In this document: one piece after another, positions 1 to 9,108 of the stretch | How the letters are laid out: the number at the start of each line of letters is the position of its first letter | Position numbering within the stretch: the first letter of the stretch is position 1 | NCBI GenBank assembly: GCA_041671045.1 | Contig: JBAZCF010000003.1 | Location: 124,001-188,000, forward strand | Length of the DNA: 64,000 nucleotides | Direction of reading: 5' to 3' | Source: Parachlamydiales bacterium | Lineage (GTDB): Bacteria > Chlamydiota > Chlamydiia > Chlamydiales > JABDDJ01 | Program-made: the position numbers and the translations under genes | The notes under the pieces: model-generated | Told to the model about the DNA's origin: nothing | What the model saw: the letters and a program-made list of their open reading frames with translations, nothing else | Database searches by the model: none

Positions 1-87
1 GATGAGCTGTTTATCGGAGTTATCAGGGATGACGTAGAAGTGGCAATAGGAACATTTTTTTTTACAAAAAGGGATGTGGATATATAG
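1..87 (+). CDS. Possible C-terminal tail of a gene entering from the left
   Basis: The first reading frame is open from base 1 to a TAG at 85-87 and encodes 28 residues ending in KRDVDI. The piece is too short to identify. It may be the end of a rightward gene converging on the leftward gene that stops at 116, or only a chance open stretch. Confidence 0.3.
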   Translation, partial: DELFIGVIRDDVEVAIGTFFFTKRDVDI

Positions 88-103
88 ACTAACCTCATCC
101 CTT
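69..103. terminator. Hairpin between convergent gene ends
   Basis: AAGGGATG (69-76) pairs with CATCCCTT (96-103) around a 19-base loop. Read leftward, the stem is followed by a T-rich run, so it could end the gene at 116-595. It is weak evidence on its own because the loop is long. Confidence 0.4.
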
Positions 104-115
104 GTTGTATCTAAT

Positions 116-595
116 CTACCATTCGTTAGCATCAGGATCTAAGATACCCCCGCGCTTCCAACGATTACGGTCGCTAAAATAGGACTCGTCGTCTTCATCT
201 TCTTGTGTAGTGGTATCGTTATCTTCGCTTACGCTGTCGTCATCCTCATCAGAATCATCAGATTCATAACCGGCAGCTTCTGTTTCCATATCAAAGTGGC
301 TGTCAGTTGCTCCAACGGAACCTTCATGCATATCAATATCGGGTATTGTAGGCATTTCAGTATAGGCCGTCCTACCTTGTGCCTTCTTAGGCACAGCAAA
401 ATCTTCACCTTCGCCGCTCTCTTTCAGGAAGGCGAGGCGATCTTTTTCTTCTTCGATCTTTAGCTGTAGCGATTGAATTTCTTCTTTATGTTTTTGGATA
501 TCTTTTTTCGGAACAAGGCCTAGCTTCAACCATTGTTGAAGGTCAGTTAGTTCAGACTCCAATTTTTTAAGACGTTCACTTTTAATATGTCTCAT
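116..595 (-). CDS. Hypothetical coiled-coil protein with acidic tail
   Basis: I do not recognise this 159-residue protein. The first ~65 residues are charged, rich in K, E, L and Q, with a heptad-like pattern that suggests a coiled coil. The last ~55 residues are very acidic, with runs of D, E and S, before a basic patch (NRWKRGG). There is no signal peptide or membrane segment, so it is probably cytosolic or a secreted effector-type protein. I chose the ATG at 595 because GAGAAG lies just upstream in the mRNA. An in-frame TTG at 670 would add 25 residues but has no visible ribosome binding site. The acidic tail resembles histone-chaperone or DNA-mimic tails only in composition; no function is claimed. 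Confidence 0.6.
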   Translation of the reverse strand: MRHIKSERLKKLESELTDLQQWLKLGLVPKKDIQKHKEEIQSLQLKIEEEKDRLAFLKESGEGEDFAVPKKAQGRTAYTEMPTIPDIDMHEGSVGATDSHFDMETEAAGYESDDSDEDDDSVSEDNDTTTQEDEDDESYFSDRNRWKRGGILDPDANEW

Positions 596-752
596 ATTCT
601 TCTCGCAAGTAGTGGCTTGGCGGACAGCTTCAATGTGCGGCAGCTTATAAAACCTTGTAATTTCGCACAATAGCGCAAATAAAATACCATACTATTTTAT
701 AGAATGGAAGTTTTAATCGCAAAAAAAATACAAGCACTCGCTTTATAAGATT

Positions 753-2021
753 TTAGATTGCTACCGCGTCCGGTGTTTTAATGGCCTGTAACAACAGTGT
801 ACTTATACGCTGGACTGCGTTTCTCAATAGTTGAGCTTTAAAGAAAAGCTGTTCTTGACTTAAGGTAGACTGGACTTTATTAGAGTTAAAGTACTCTACT
901 AAAGAGTCTTCTTGATTCAGGTTTTGGCATAGCCCGCAATCTACCATCGTATTTTTCTGAGTAGTTGGATTGACAAAATGGGCGGGAATTTGCGCAAGTA
1001 CAGCTTCAGGAATGAGTGTTGAACTTTGAGAAAGAGTTAAGCTGCTGATAGACATAACATCTCTCGATGTTGCAGGTGAAGTTTCAGTACACACCAGTGT
1101 TTCGAAAGGAATTTCAAAGAGATCTCCATATCTTTTATGCAGCTTTTGACCCTGCACAATCGTATAATTTTCTATACCGTATTTCTCAAGCATTTTGAAT
1201 TCGTGTAGATCATTTTTGCTTTCATCATTCAATTTAGGATGTACCGTAACAACTATCTGGACTCCATTATAGAGAGGTAGTGCTTCTCTAAGCATTTTGA
1301 CCTGTTTAACAAAAAGTTCAAATGCTTCCTCATATCCATTCAAATAACCGCCTAGAAATGAAAGTATGAATTCACCCTCTCTGATATTCAGTTTCTGATA
1401 GATGGCTGTGCTTTGGCTTCTTAACGTTTCCATTTGTTCTACGGCTACGGCTGCCTCGACTCCTGGATGACCTACCACTTTGAAGTTCCTTGCGGAAATG
1501 TCAGGGGAGTTTGCTTTTAAATTATCTTCAATAAAGAAAGTCGGAAGCAGCATTTGAAAATTGCTATTTACAAAGCGAAGAATGAGTGCAGCGTTAGGAT
1601 TATCATGAATGCACATATTCATATTGTCATAGTAAACAAACAAGCACTCTCTAGGGAAACCGTTATTACACAGTGCTTTAGCAATCTGGTGTTGCACGCG
1701 GGATGATGATTCCACCAGAATAGCTTCAGGATGCATATTCATAATTGATTGAACGATAGTTTCGACATCTTTCTTAGGAAGCTTTTGGCCCCGTTCCCAA
1801 CCTTTTGCAGGGACACCTGTTTCAGACCCTAGCTCTGTAATATTTTTGACGTTGCTTTCAGGGAATTTAGTGACCTTTACCGCGTTAGCGGCAGCGGAGC
1901 CCATTGCTACAATGGTATATCCATAACCTCTATCCGCAAGGTCTTGGATGACAGGCTTGAAAACATTCGTTCCGGCTACATCATAGCAAATGCAAACAAA
2001 ATCTACAGAACGTATAGGCAT
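753..2021 (-). CDS. GT-B glycosyltransferase-like protein, substrate unknown
   Basis: A 422-residue protein without signal peptide or membrane segments. It begins with a Rossmann-like strand (VDFVCICYDVAGTN) followed by a helix rich in small residues. The C-terminal half has LSFLGG, VTVHPK and a late S-T-L-I-P-E-A-V-L-A-Q-I-P segment. This resembles the donor-binding loop of GT-B enzymes and UDP-GlcNAc 2-epimerase-like folds, where an S..L.EA...GIP pattern is common. It is a fold-level inference, and catalytic residues cannot be assigned. The ATG at 2021 has an AGAGGAG ribosome site about seven bases upstream. The gene stands alone, leftward, between a small acidic orphan and ccsA. Confidence 0.6.
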   Translation of the reverse strand: MPIRSVDFVCICYDVAGTNVFKPVIQDLADRGYGYTIVAMGSAAANAVKVTKFPESNVKNITELGSETGVPAKGWERGQKLPKKDVETIVQSIMNMHPEAILVESSSRVQHQIAKALCNNGFPRECLFVYYDNMNMCIHDNPNAALILRFVNSNFQMLLPTFFIEDNLKANSPDISARNFKVVGHPGVEAAVAVEQMETLRSQSTAIYQKLNIREGEFILSFLGGYLNGYEEAFELFVKQVKMLREALPLYNGVQIVVTVHPKLNDESKNDLHEFKMLEKYGIENYTIVQGQKLHKRYGDLFEIPFETLVCTETSPATSRDVMSISSLTLSQSSTLIPEAVLAQIPAHFVNPTTQKNTMVDCGLCQNLNQEDSLVEYFNSNKVQSTLSQEQLFFKAQLLRNAVQRISTLLLQAIKTPDAVAI

Positions 2022-2088
2022 AATGAAACTCCTCTTTTTGCAGAGGAAATATACACCAGCTAAGCAAATAACTAAAAAGAATAATTAC

Positions 2089-3390
2089 TTATTCATGGGC
2101 CCATTTTTTTGTCGAATAGCAATACAGATATCCTACAACAATAGCGTCGGCTAAGATGGCAAAAGCATAAAACCATTCACCCCCATTTCCAAAGCCGTAA
2201 CTATGCAAACCGGTCCCCAAAATATAGTTCACGCCATACCAAGTAAAGGTAACTGCCCAAGCACCTATAATAGCAGAAAGCGCAAGTCCCTTATCTCCAA
2301 TGACCTTATAGCGATAGGCATGCAATCCGATAAGATAGGCTAAGATTGTAATAAAGGCCCATGACTCTTTAGGATCCCAGTCCCAGAAGCGGCCCCAGCT
2401 CTGCGCAGCCCATATGCCGCCCAGAATTGTACCGGGAATAAGCATTCCCAATCCAAGATAAGAAGTATTTTTTACAAGCTTGGCCCAGGGATTTAGCTGT
2501 CCTTGCTTATTCCATGCAAGTGCGGCGAGGTAGGCATGTCCGGCTAAACCTGACAGAAGGAAAAGTGCATAGCTTCCTACCACGAGTAGTACATGGATTG
2601 TTAACCAGTAGTTGGAGTCTAATACCGCTTGAACGTTCTCAAGCGCATGCCCCATTTTTGCAAAGATGGAAATTCCTAATAAAAGTGCTGCCAAAGAAGT
2701 AGAGATCAATAAAGCTTCTTTCTTGAACACTAAACCCACTAGAACGGCAATCCAAGGAACAAATAGCAGGGTTTCGGTCATATTGGATACGGGAGGCCTT
2801 TGTAAAATATACATCCTCAAGGCTATAGTTACTGTTAGTATGCTGAAGCCTATGCTTGCAGCCCATTTTGCAAATGAAAGGTGTCCATAGGCACAAATTA
2901 TGGCTGCAAGGGTAAATAGAATAAATGAGACTTTGACCCAGGGTACTGTCACATAGAGTTTTTCGGCTTTTAACTGTGTGAGGGATGGAAATCGAAGTTC
3001 CTTTTGCACAGATTTTAAATAGGGTTTTGAAGCGATTTCAGCATACCCTCCCAAAAGGGCTTGAGTCAGTTCTTCAGCCTCGATACCCGATAGGGGGTCT
3101 GCTGCCTTAAGCCAGCGGGAATAGGCTGCGTGTATTTGCGCATAGCTCTTATCTGAATAGGCTGTAAAGTTCTTTTGGTCTAAGGAGATTTTCTTGAGAG
3201 GTTCCCAGAAAGAGGGAGTATGCCGATTGGGCAGTGTCAGAATTTCGTCTAAAGGCTTTAACCTTTCGTCTTTTTCAAGCGCAGCATAAGGCCTATATCT
3301 TCCATTGAAATGCACAGGGATGTCATTGATATCAGCATGCGCTAGCACAGGAAGTAAAAGGGAGAAGAAAAGTGTAAAAATAAATTTCAT
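2089..3390 (-). CDS. ccsA: Cytochrome c biogenesis protein CcsA/ResC
   Basis: Heme-handling subunit of System II cytochrome c maturation, which works with ResB/CcsB to deliver heme to apocytochrome c outside the inner membrane. The 433-residue protein begins with a cleavable-looking signal peptide (about residues 1-19, ending AHA). A soluble region of ~120 residues follows, then about eight membrane segments. The tryptophan-rich heme-handling motif WGRFWDWDPKESWAF lies at about residues 327-341, and a late histidine follows in GTGLHSYG. The extra N-terminal exported domain makes it longer than minimal CcsA proteins. The partner resB lies about 2.1 kb further right on the same strand, but a rightward gene separates the two. 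Confidence 0.9.
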   Translation of the reverse strand: MKFIFTLFFSLLLPVLAHADINDIPVHFNGRYRPYAALEKDERLKPLDEILTLPNRHTPSFWEPLKKISLDQKNFTAYSDKSYAQIHAAYSRWLKAADPLSGIEAEELTQALLGGYAEIASKPYLKSVQKELRFPSLTQLKAEKLYVTVPWVKVSFILFTLAAIICAYGHLSFAKWAASIGFSILTVTIALRMYILQRPPVSNMTETLLFVPWIAVLVGLVFKKEALLISTSLAALLLGISIFAKMGHALENVQAVLDSNYWLTIHVLLVVGSYALFLLSGLAGHAYLAALAWNKQGQLNPWAKLVKNTSYLGLGMLIPGTILGGIWAAQSWGRFWDWDPKESWAFITILAYLIGLHAYRYKVIGDKGLALSAIIGAWAVTFTWYGVNYILGTGLHSYGFGNGGEWFYAFAILADAIVVGYLYCYSTKKWAHE

Positions 3391-3504
3391 AAATTCTGAC
3401 AGTATAATATTGACGTAAATTCGTTTTGACCTTGATACATCAAATTAAGATATCAAAATAACTTTTTGTTGTCATATCGGCTTACTATCTTTTCTTAATT
3501 TTAG

Positions 3505-3520
3505 AGTATGTACGCATACT
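3505..3520. promoter_or_regulatory. 16-bp palindrome upstream of the 633-residue orphan
   Basis: AGTATG-TACG-CATACT is a perfect inverted repeat 31 bases before the ATG at 3552, between divergent genes. It could be an operator or simply part of an AT-rich promoter. A strong GGAGG ribosome site follows at 3542-3546. Confidence 0.35.
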
Positions 3521-3551
3521 TTATTCTATTGGTGAATTATCGGAGGATCCA

Positions 3552-5453
3552 ATGAGTAGTACAGAAGCAACCCGCAGCCCATCCTTTGAAGTAAAATATC
3601 CGCTCTCATTCGCACAAATTGGAAAAGATAAGCATAAAGTAGACCTGTGTTGGGGTTATATAAGTTCAAAAGTGTTTTTTGAGTCTTTAGCGCATTTTAC
3701 AAATGGCGATGCGCCCATTTTTGATTCAGAAAAACGTGTAATTTCTAAAGATGAACGTGCTGTTTCATACAATCCTGTGAATTTCATTCGCAGCAAGGTA
3801 TCTCGAAAATGGTATTCAGCTTTCAACCCTAATTATATCTTATCTGCTTTGGAAGTGGCTTCGCGGAATAGGATGTTAGTCCGCCAAAAAAAAACACCAT
3901 TGACAGCAGAAGATGAAAGTCTTTTTGACGAAACCTATGGCGTAGAACTGGCTTTAAAAGCTGCTGTTACTAACATGTGTACCTTGGAAAAGTATTACGA
4001 TAGGAAAGTAATGTCAATGACATTATCTAATATTCAGCAAACAGCTTTAAATATGTTTGTGAACTTTCCTCTCTTTGACAATTTCGTAGTGTGGAATTTT
4101 GATCTTTTAAAAACAGCTTTAGAGGAAATTGCAAAATGGCCGCCTGGTACCAAAGCCTGGTTCAAAAGAGATGAATTTGGCGGAGAGTTTGTAAAAGTTA
4201 GGGAAAAGGTATCTTACAAAGATGAGCTGTTTGTCATTGAGGCTGTACGCTCCATTGTGAATACCTTTACTTATATGAAAGCTCTCTCAGAAAAGAAAAA
4301 TTGTGAAAAAATGGAAGAAGCTATTCTATGTGATTGGAAAAAATTTAAAACATATGAACAGGATCTTCTAAATTTTATCAACTCGCAAGCCCTCCTGCGC
4401 CTTAAAGATGCAAATCCCACAGTAGAATCCAATGCGTGGGAAGATATAGCAAAAAAACTGCAGGATCCTCCAAAAAAAATCTCTAATGCATCTTCCTTTT
4501 TAGAAGAGATTTATGAAGTGAAATTTGAAAAAGATGCAAAGAAGAACTTTGCAACGACCCTGCTGCAGAGCCCTCAATTTCAAAACTTAGAAGCCGGTAT
4601 TACATCTGCAGCTCATACTCCGAGGAAAAAGTTTAAATTTGATGAACACATTGCAAAGGAACAAGAAAAAATCGCAAGTAAGCCTGCAGAGATCGTTAAA
4701 CCTCCTGTCACTGCTGTAGAAGTAGAATCGCAACAACTTGCTTCTCCGCAAGAGGCCATTCCCCCCCCCATTGCTGTTATAGCAGTAGAATCGCAACAGG
4801 TTACTTCTCCACAGGGGAAGAAAGAAGAGTCCAACCCCTTTAAAAGAGACATTCAAAGAAGACATTCAAGGACGTTTGAAAACCGTCAGTCAATGTCATT
4901 AGACCTTAATACGATCCGGGAGATCTTTTCTAAGGATGAAATTGAAAATCATTTTGCGGTGAAAGATGAGGAATTAACGCAGGAAAAAATTCTGTTTATT
5001 TTAAATCAAGAAGGAAGCAAAGACAAGATCTTTGCTGCAATACTGGAAAAGAAAAGGGATTACGTAAATATCCTTGTTGGATTAACCGGCAAGCCCGTGC
5101 TAGAAAGAGAGTTTAGCCAAAAACTTTTAAAATTTGCCCCTCTGGAGATGGTTGTAAAAGAAACCAAGATCGATTGTACGGTAAATGTCAACGGTAAGCA
5201 GGATCAGTTTATGGTCATTGATCCTGACCTCACAGAAAAATATGAAGTAGAAGATCCAATCACGTACTACCAGATCATTGTCTTAAGTGAGAAAACGACT
5301 GTACAAACGACCATCGTACAGAAAATAATAGATAGTGAGTGGGACATGCCGCCTGAGGAACTTCCAACCGAGACTAAGGTTGAAACTGAAGAGACCTTGC
5401 GTTACAAGATTAACTTAATCAACGGCTTATTGAGGCTGGATAGAAAAGTGTGA
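3552..5453 (+). CDS. Large hypothetical protein, 633 residues
   Basis: I do not recognise this protein. It has no signal peptide or clear membrane segment. The N-terminal ~330 residues are mixed alpha/beta. About residues 370-430 are low-complexity (P, S, Q, V) and contain a near-duplicate pair, VEVESQQLASPQ and VIAVESQQVTSPQ. The remaining ~200 residues look folded and end in LLRLDRKV. Its start is well supported by a GGAGG ribosome site six bases before the ATG. It lies on the opposite strand between ccsA and resB, which are usually neighbours, so it probably entered that locus later. A linker with internal duplications is common in chlamydial secreted effectors, but no secretion signal can be shown here. 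Confidence 0.65.
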   Translation: MSSTEATRSPSFEVKYPLSFAQIGKDKHKVDLCWGYISSKVFFESLAHFTNGDAPIFDSEKRVISKDERAVSYNPVNFIRSKVSRKWYSAFNPNYILSALEVASRNRMLVRQKKTPLTAEDESLFDETYGVELALKAAVTNMCTLEKYYDRKVMSMTLSNIQQTALNMFVNFPLFDNFVVWNFDLLKTALEEIAKWPPGTKAWFKRDEFGGEFVKVREKVSYKDELFVIEAVRSIVNTFTYMKALSEKKNCEKMEEAILCDWKKFKTYEQDLLNFINSQALLRLKDANPTVESNAWEDIAKKLQDPPKKISNASSFLEEIYEVKFEKDAKKNFATTLLQSPQFQNLEAGITSAAHTPRKKFKFDEHIAKEQEKIASKPAEIVKPPVTAVEVESQQLASPQEAIPPPIAVIAVESQQVTSPQGKKEESNPFKRDIQRRHSRTFENRQSMSLDLNTIREIFSKDEIENHFAVKDEELTQEKILFILNQEGSKDKIFAAILEKKRDYVNILVGLTGKPVLEREFSQKLLKFAPLEMVVKETKIDCTVNVNGKQDQFMVIDPDLTEKYEVEDPITYYQIIVLSEKTTVQTTIVQKIIDSEWDMPPEELPTETKVETEETLRYKINLINGLLRLDRKV

Positions 5454-5460
5454 GGCCTTA

Positions 5461-5506
5461 AAACCAACTTGTGCTTAAGAGTGATCAAAGGCGCAAGTTG
5501 GGGTTT
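5461..5506. terminator. Bidirectional hairpin between convergent genes
   Basis: CAACTTG (5465-5471) pairs with CAAGTTG (5494-5500). Flanking bases extend the stem with A-rich sequence on the left and T-rich sequence on the right. It sits between the convergent stops at 5453 and 5511. Confidence 0.6.
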
Positions 5507-5510
5507 AATA

Positions 5511-7628
5511 TCAACGTGCGCTAAATCTTAGAAGTAGCCAAAACGCACCTATCAAGAGCAGGATAAATCCCGGCATGGTGAGAATGTATTTTGCAGGATC
5601 CCGGTTGACTACAATCTGTACATGCTGCAGGTCTTCCCTTTTACCAGATTGGATGTTAGCAAGGTAAAAACGGTAACCATCCCAGGTTTCATAGACATTG
5701 TTCATGCTAATGGTTGCATCCTCTCTGAAATCATTCCCTGAAATGGCAATGTCAGCCTCAAAACTAAAGGGTTGGTTTGTCCCGGGATAGTTGATCTGCC
5801 GTGCTTCCTTCAGCCTTAATCGATAGGGGATTTTTTCTACTGCAGACTGATACCGGACTAAGTACTTCCCATCGAGAATGGGTACTTTCAACTGTGAGCC
5901 ATACTTGTCAAAATGGAGGTGCACTCTTTCTTCTTTTTTTCCGTCCTTAAACTGCATTAAAACTGCAGGGCGGTTGTCCTCCCATTTTGTAAGCGAGGAT
6001 TGGAGAGAAACTTCAGAATGAAGTTTGGACTCAATTTTCAAAGGCTGTTCTGCTTTAGCAAGCGGGAACTCTTCTACAAATAATTCCGGGTGGATTCCGC
6101 TGTCTCTGAGTGCTGCTGAAAGGATAAGACTATTTGAAGGCATGAGAGGCGGCAAGTAAGGGGCCAATGTATCCGCATAGTACAGCAATGTATGGAGAAG
6201 TTGTTGTTTATCCGTGGATTCTACATGCAGCATTTTCGCTAGCTTTCCCATCACATCTTCACCCTGTCCTGCGGTAGCTTGCAGCAGTTGGAATAAGGCG
6301 GCTTGTTGTTTCCATTTAACTAGATCACTAGGATTTGCTTTGGTCCAATCTATCTCATTTGCATAAGGCAGAGAGCTGCTCAGCCATGTTCCTGAATGGA
6401 TCCATTGTTCCAGCACCTCTATTAAAGTGTTTGCTAAGGGCTTTCCAACTTTTTGCAGTAACTGAATAGGCTGGAGCAGGGCGCCTTTATTTAATGCATC
6501 TCCTAGAGCATGACTTACTTCGTCCCAGCGTTGCTGTCTGTAATCCGGTATTGCCGGCCAGTCTTTTTCAAGGATGGCAGCATACCCGCCAAAACCGCGT
6601 GCATAGGCAAAAAGAGAAGTCTCATTATCTGCTATTTCGTAGACCTCTCCTGCACTATTTATAAGTGTAATGGAGGGGTTTTTGTGCTGCACTGAATGGA
6701 AAACCACCAAGGGGAGTGAATGGACTGAAACGCTATATAACCGGGGTAGCAGGATCTCGTCTCTTTTGGGGTAGGGCGTGGGTACTTGTCCATCGATGGA
6801 AATCTCTATATTTTCAGAGGTGTCCGTCTCATCATTCAGAATGCGTACATTTAGATGCTTAAGCTCGAGTTTTCCGCTAAATTGGTAAGGTGGATGTATG
6901 AACCCTTCGGATAGGAAATTTTCCAGAGGAATTTCTGCGATAGCATTTTGTGTGAGGTCATTGCTGATGCGTACTTTAGCGTATTTGGGATAAATCACCT
7001 CCCAGGGATGGGAAGTAGCAAGCACATGCCAAGGAGCTTGATCGGCAAGGATAAGCGGTTCACTTTCTAAGGCAACCAAGGGCATCCCTTTAAGCGTTAG
7101 GAAGCCTTCTTTCATCCATGCAACCCATTCCTGCTCGCTATGCGGGGTCTGTTCCAGAATAGTGTATTTTAAGGTGCCGACAGCACCCTTGACGTGTAGG
7201 GGGAGGATTCCTTTGCTGTTCACTGTTTCAATATAGAGCGCTTCCGAAGGATTGATAAATATCTCATCGTTTCCCTTGCCTTCTGTTAAGGCTAAAGCCC
7301 CTTGTGTACCAAAATAGATTTTGGTTAACACTCCGCCAATCAGCATCAACAAACCTAAATGAGTCAAAAGAAAGGGAATATGTGCTTTTCGATAGGGCCA
7401 GCGGCGTAATGCCGAAACTAAGATATTAACGAAATAACCCCAGAGCAATAAGGCGAAGAAAGGGCTGCTATATGTATAATAAGCAGCACACCAATGAGAC
7501 CCGGTGCAGCCTTCAATCCATGTCCCTGCAATCACAAAGAAGGCGGTGGAGGCAATTAACACTAAGGCAAAGCGGAAACTTCCAATAAAATGCCACACAC
7601 TGCTAAGAACTTGTCTAAGGAATCTCAT
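5511..7628 (-). CDS. resB: Cytochrome c biogenesis protein ResB
   Basis: ResB/CcsB, the second subunit of System II cytochrome c maturation, which anchors and presents heme with CcsA. The 705-residue chain has the family topology. Three hydrophobic segments lie in the first ~110 residues, including HIPFLLTHLGLLMLIGG with a typical transmembrane histidine. A long exported domain of ~550 residues follows, then a final membrane segment near the C terminus (TMPGFILLLIGAFWLLL). It is at the long end for the family. Its start overlaps the upstream transporter-lipoprotein gene by 14 bases, and that gene overlaps the alcohol dehydrogenase by 10. The three genes are therefore very likely one leftward operon, ending at the hairpin at 5461-5506. 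Confidence 0.88.
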   Translation of the reverse strand: MRFLRQVLSSVWHFIGSFRFALVLIASTAFFVIAGTWIEGCTGSHWCAAYYTYSSPFFALLLWGYFVNILVSALRRWPYRKAHIPFLLTHLGLLMLIGGVLTKIYFGTQGALALTEGKGNDEIFINPSEALYIETVNSKGILPLHVKGAVGTLKYTILEQTPHSEQEWVAWMKEGFLTLKGMPLVALESEPLILADQAPWHVLATSHPWEVIYPKYAKVRISNDLTQNAIAEIPLENFLSEGFIHPPYQFSGKLELKHLNVRILNDETDTSENIEISIDGQVPTPYPKRDEILLPRLYSVSVHSLPLVVFHSVQHKNPSITLINSAGEVYEIADNETSLFAYARGFGGYAAILEKDWPAIPDYRQQRWDEVSHALGDALNKGALLQPIQLLQKVGKPLANTLIEVLEQWIHSGTWLSSSLPYANEIDWTKANPSDLVKWKQQAALFQLLQATAGQGEDVMGKLAKMLHVESTDKQQLLHTLLYYADTLAPYLPPLMPSNSLILSAALRDSGIHPELFVEEFPLAKAEQPLKIESKLHSEVSLQSSLTKWEDNRPAVLMQFKDGKKEERVHLHFDKYGSQLKVPILDGKYLVRYQSAVEKIPYRLRLKEARQINYPGTNQPFSFEADIAISGNDFREDATISMNNVYETWDGYRFYLANIQSGKREDLQHVQIVVNRDPAKYILTMPGFILLLIGAFWLLLRFSAR

Positions 7629-9108
7629 CTATTAACTCAAAAGAATGAGCGAACAATAAAATACTTTGCTTATGCTTTTCAATGCTTTCCTTTGAACCGA
7701 CAGCTTTTATTGTCCAATCAGCTTTTCTTTGCATGTCATTGGGGTGTGTTGCGTCTAAAGCATAGTAATGTTCGGGAGCGAGCTGAAAGATCCACGCCAA
7801 AGTTGCGACTTCTTGTCCCTTAACTATTCCGGAGGCTTCAAACTGCAGACCTAAAAACCCGCTATGGCCAACGGATTGGATGGCTATAGTGTCCTCGTCT
7901 AATGTTGTAAATTGCTTTTCCCAGCGTGTTATTTGAGCTTGAGGAGGGATCCGCTGTTCCAGAGAAGAGCTAGGAAAGTTATGTACTGTAATCGTAATGT
8001 CTTCTACCTGCATAGTAGCTATCGGTTTCATCGTATCTGCCAAACCGCTATCAGGTAAGGGGTCTTCTTTACTCCAACCTTCCGGCAGCAATGATTGATA
8101 TAACGGGCGGTATGTTCTGTCCACGATCTGAACATATTGCGCTGCAGGTTTATCCACTACTGTTTCGCAGCTTTGCAGTACCATCAGGGATACTATGCAT
8201 GTTGACGCTGTAGCCCACATACTTTTACGTTCTTCCCGATAAAATAGTCCCAAGCCTATTCCTGCGCCACCCAAAGCTACGAAGAAGGGGAGTGTGAGGG
8301 GTTCGTTCAGAAAATACCATCCGTAGATAGCCGTAAATAGGGGGTTAGAGAGGCCTGCAAATGCCATAAAGGTGACCGTGAATTTTTTGAGCGACAGCGC
8401 ATAGATGTTGTAGCAGATGATATTATGTATCACTGCAATGTACGCTACAGAAAGCCAAAATGTGTTCCATTCTGTAACAGGAAAGGGGTCCCAAGCTTCG
8501 GTAAAACCTGAAACGATAAAACATAGCACTGCTCCAATTACAAAGCTGACAGCGTTGACCATCACTCCTGAATATTTTTCTCCTACCGTCAACTTCTTCA
8601 CGAAAATCCATCCAATGACTGCCGTGATGGCTGAGATGGTCAAGGCGATTTCGGCCCAGTTTTCTAATACACTTGTTGCTTCAACGCCCTCATTTATCCA
8701 AGGACCTGCAAAGAGAGGGATAAATCCTGCTACACCGATGGCCATTCCCAACCACTTGAAGGGCGACATAGTTTCGCCTAAGAATAAATAGGATAAGAAT
8801 ACCGCAGCAAAAGGAGATAAGCTATAGATCAGGCATGTTTTGGAGGAAAGCATATATTGCAGTCCCCAAAACTCAAAGGCATTGGTAATGAACACATTAA
8901 ATAAACCTACCCAAAATAGCAGAGGCCAAAGCCTGAACGGAATGCGAAATTCTTCCGGGTGGCGTATTCTTACATAAGCTAACAAAACAATACCCGCTGC
9001 CAGCATGCGGACCCCTGTTAAAAAAAAGGGCCCCGAAACATCTAAAGCTACTTTACCGACTGTAAAGACACTAGCAAACAAAGCATACATCAATAAGACT
9101 AAGGACAT
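7615..9108 (-). CDS. EamA/DMT transporter fused to a lipoprotein-like domain
   Basis: One 497-residue open frame holds two parts. Residues 1-296 form a complete drug/metabolite transporter of the EamA family: about ten membrane segments in two repeats, ending GLGLFYREERKS. That is the usual full length of such transporters. Residues 297-497 begin with Met-Trp-Ala-Thr and a hydrophobic stretch ending VLQSC. This looks like a lipoprotein signal peptide with its lipobox, followed by a ~180-residue exported-type domain (WSKEDPLPDSG..., two Trp-rich strands). An internal ATG at 8220, with GGGAAG 11 bases upstream, could start the lipoprotein separately. Either a stop codon between two genes was lost or the second is translated from within. 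The frame overlaps resB by 14 bases and the alcohol dehydrogenase by 10. The substrate is unknown. Confidence 0.8.
   Translation of the reverse strand: MSLVLLMYALFASVFTVGKVALDVSGPFFLTGVRMLAAGIVLLAYVRIRHPEEFRIPFRLWPLLFWVGLFNVFITNAFEFWGLQYMLSSKTCLIYSLSPFAAVFLSYLFLGETMSPFKWLGMAIGVAGFIPLFAGPWINEGVEATSVLENWAEIALTISAITAVIGWIFVKKLTVGEKYSGVMVNAVSFVIGAVLCFIVSGFTEAWDPFPVTEWNTFWLSVAYIAVIHNIICYNIYALSLKKFTVTFMAFAGLSNPLFTAIYGWYFLNEPLTLPFFVALGGAGIGLGLFYREERKSMWATASTCIVSLMVLQSCETVVDKPAAQYVQIVDRTYRPLYQSLLPEGWSKEDPLPDSGLADTMKPIATMQVEDITITVHNFPSSSLEQRIPPQAQITRWEKQFTTLDEDTIAIQSVGHSGFLGLQFEASGIVKGQEVATLAWIFQLAPEHYYALDATHPNDMQRKADWTIKAVGSKESIEKHKQSILLFAHSFELIDEIP

Noticed and set aside
8417..8791. A 124-codon frame opposite the transporter
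   Set aside because: Mirror of membrane-segment codons; no independent evidence.
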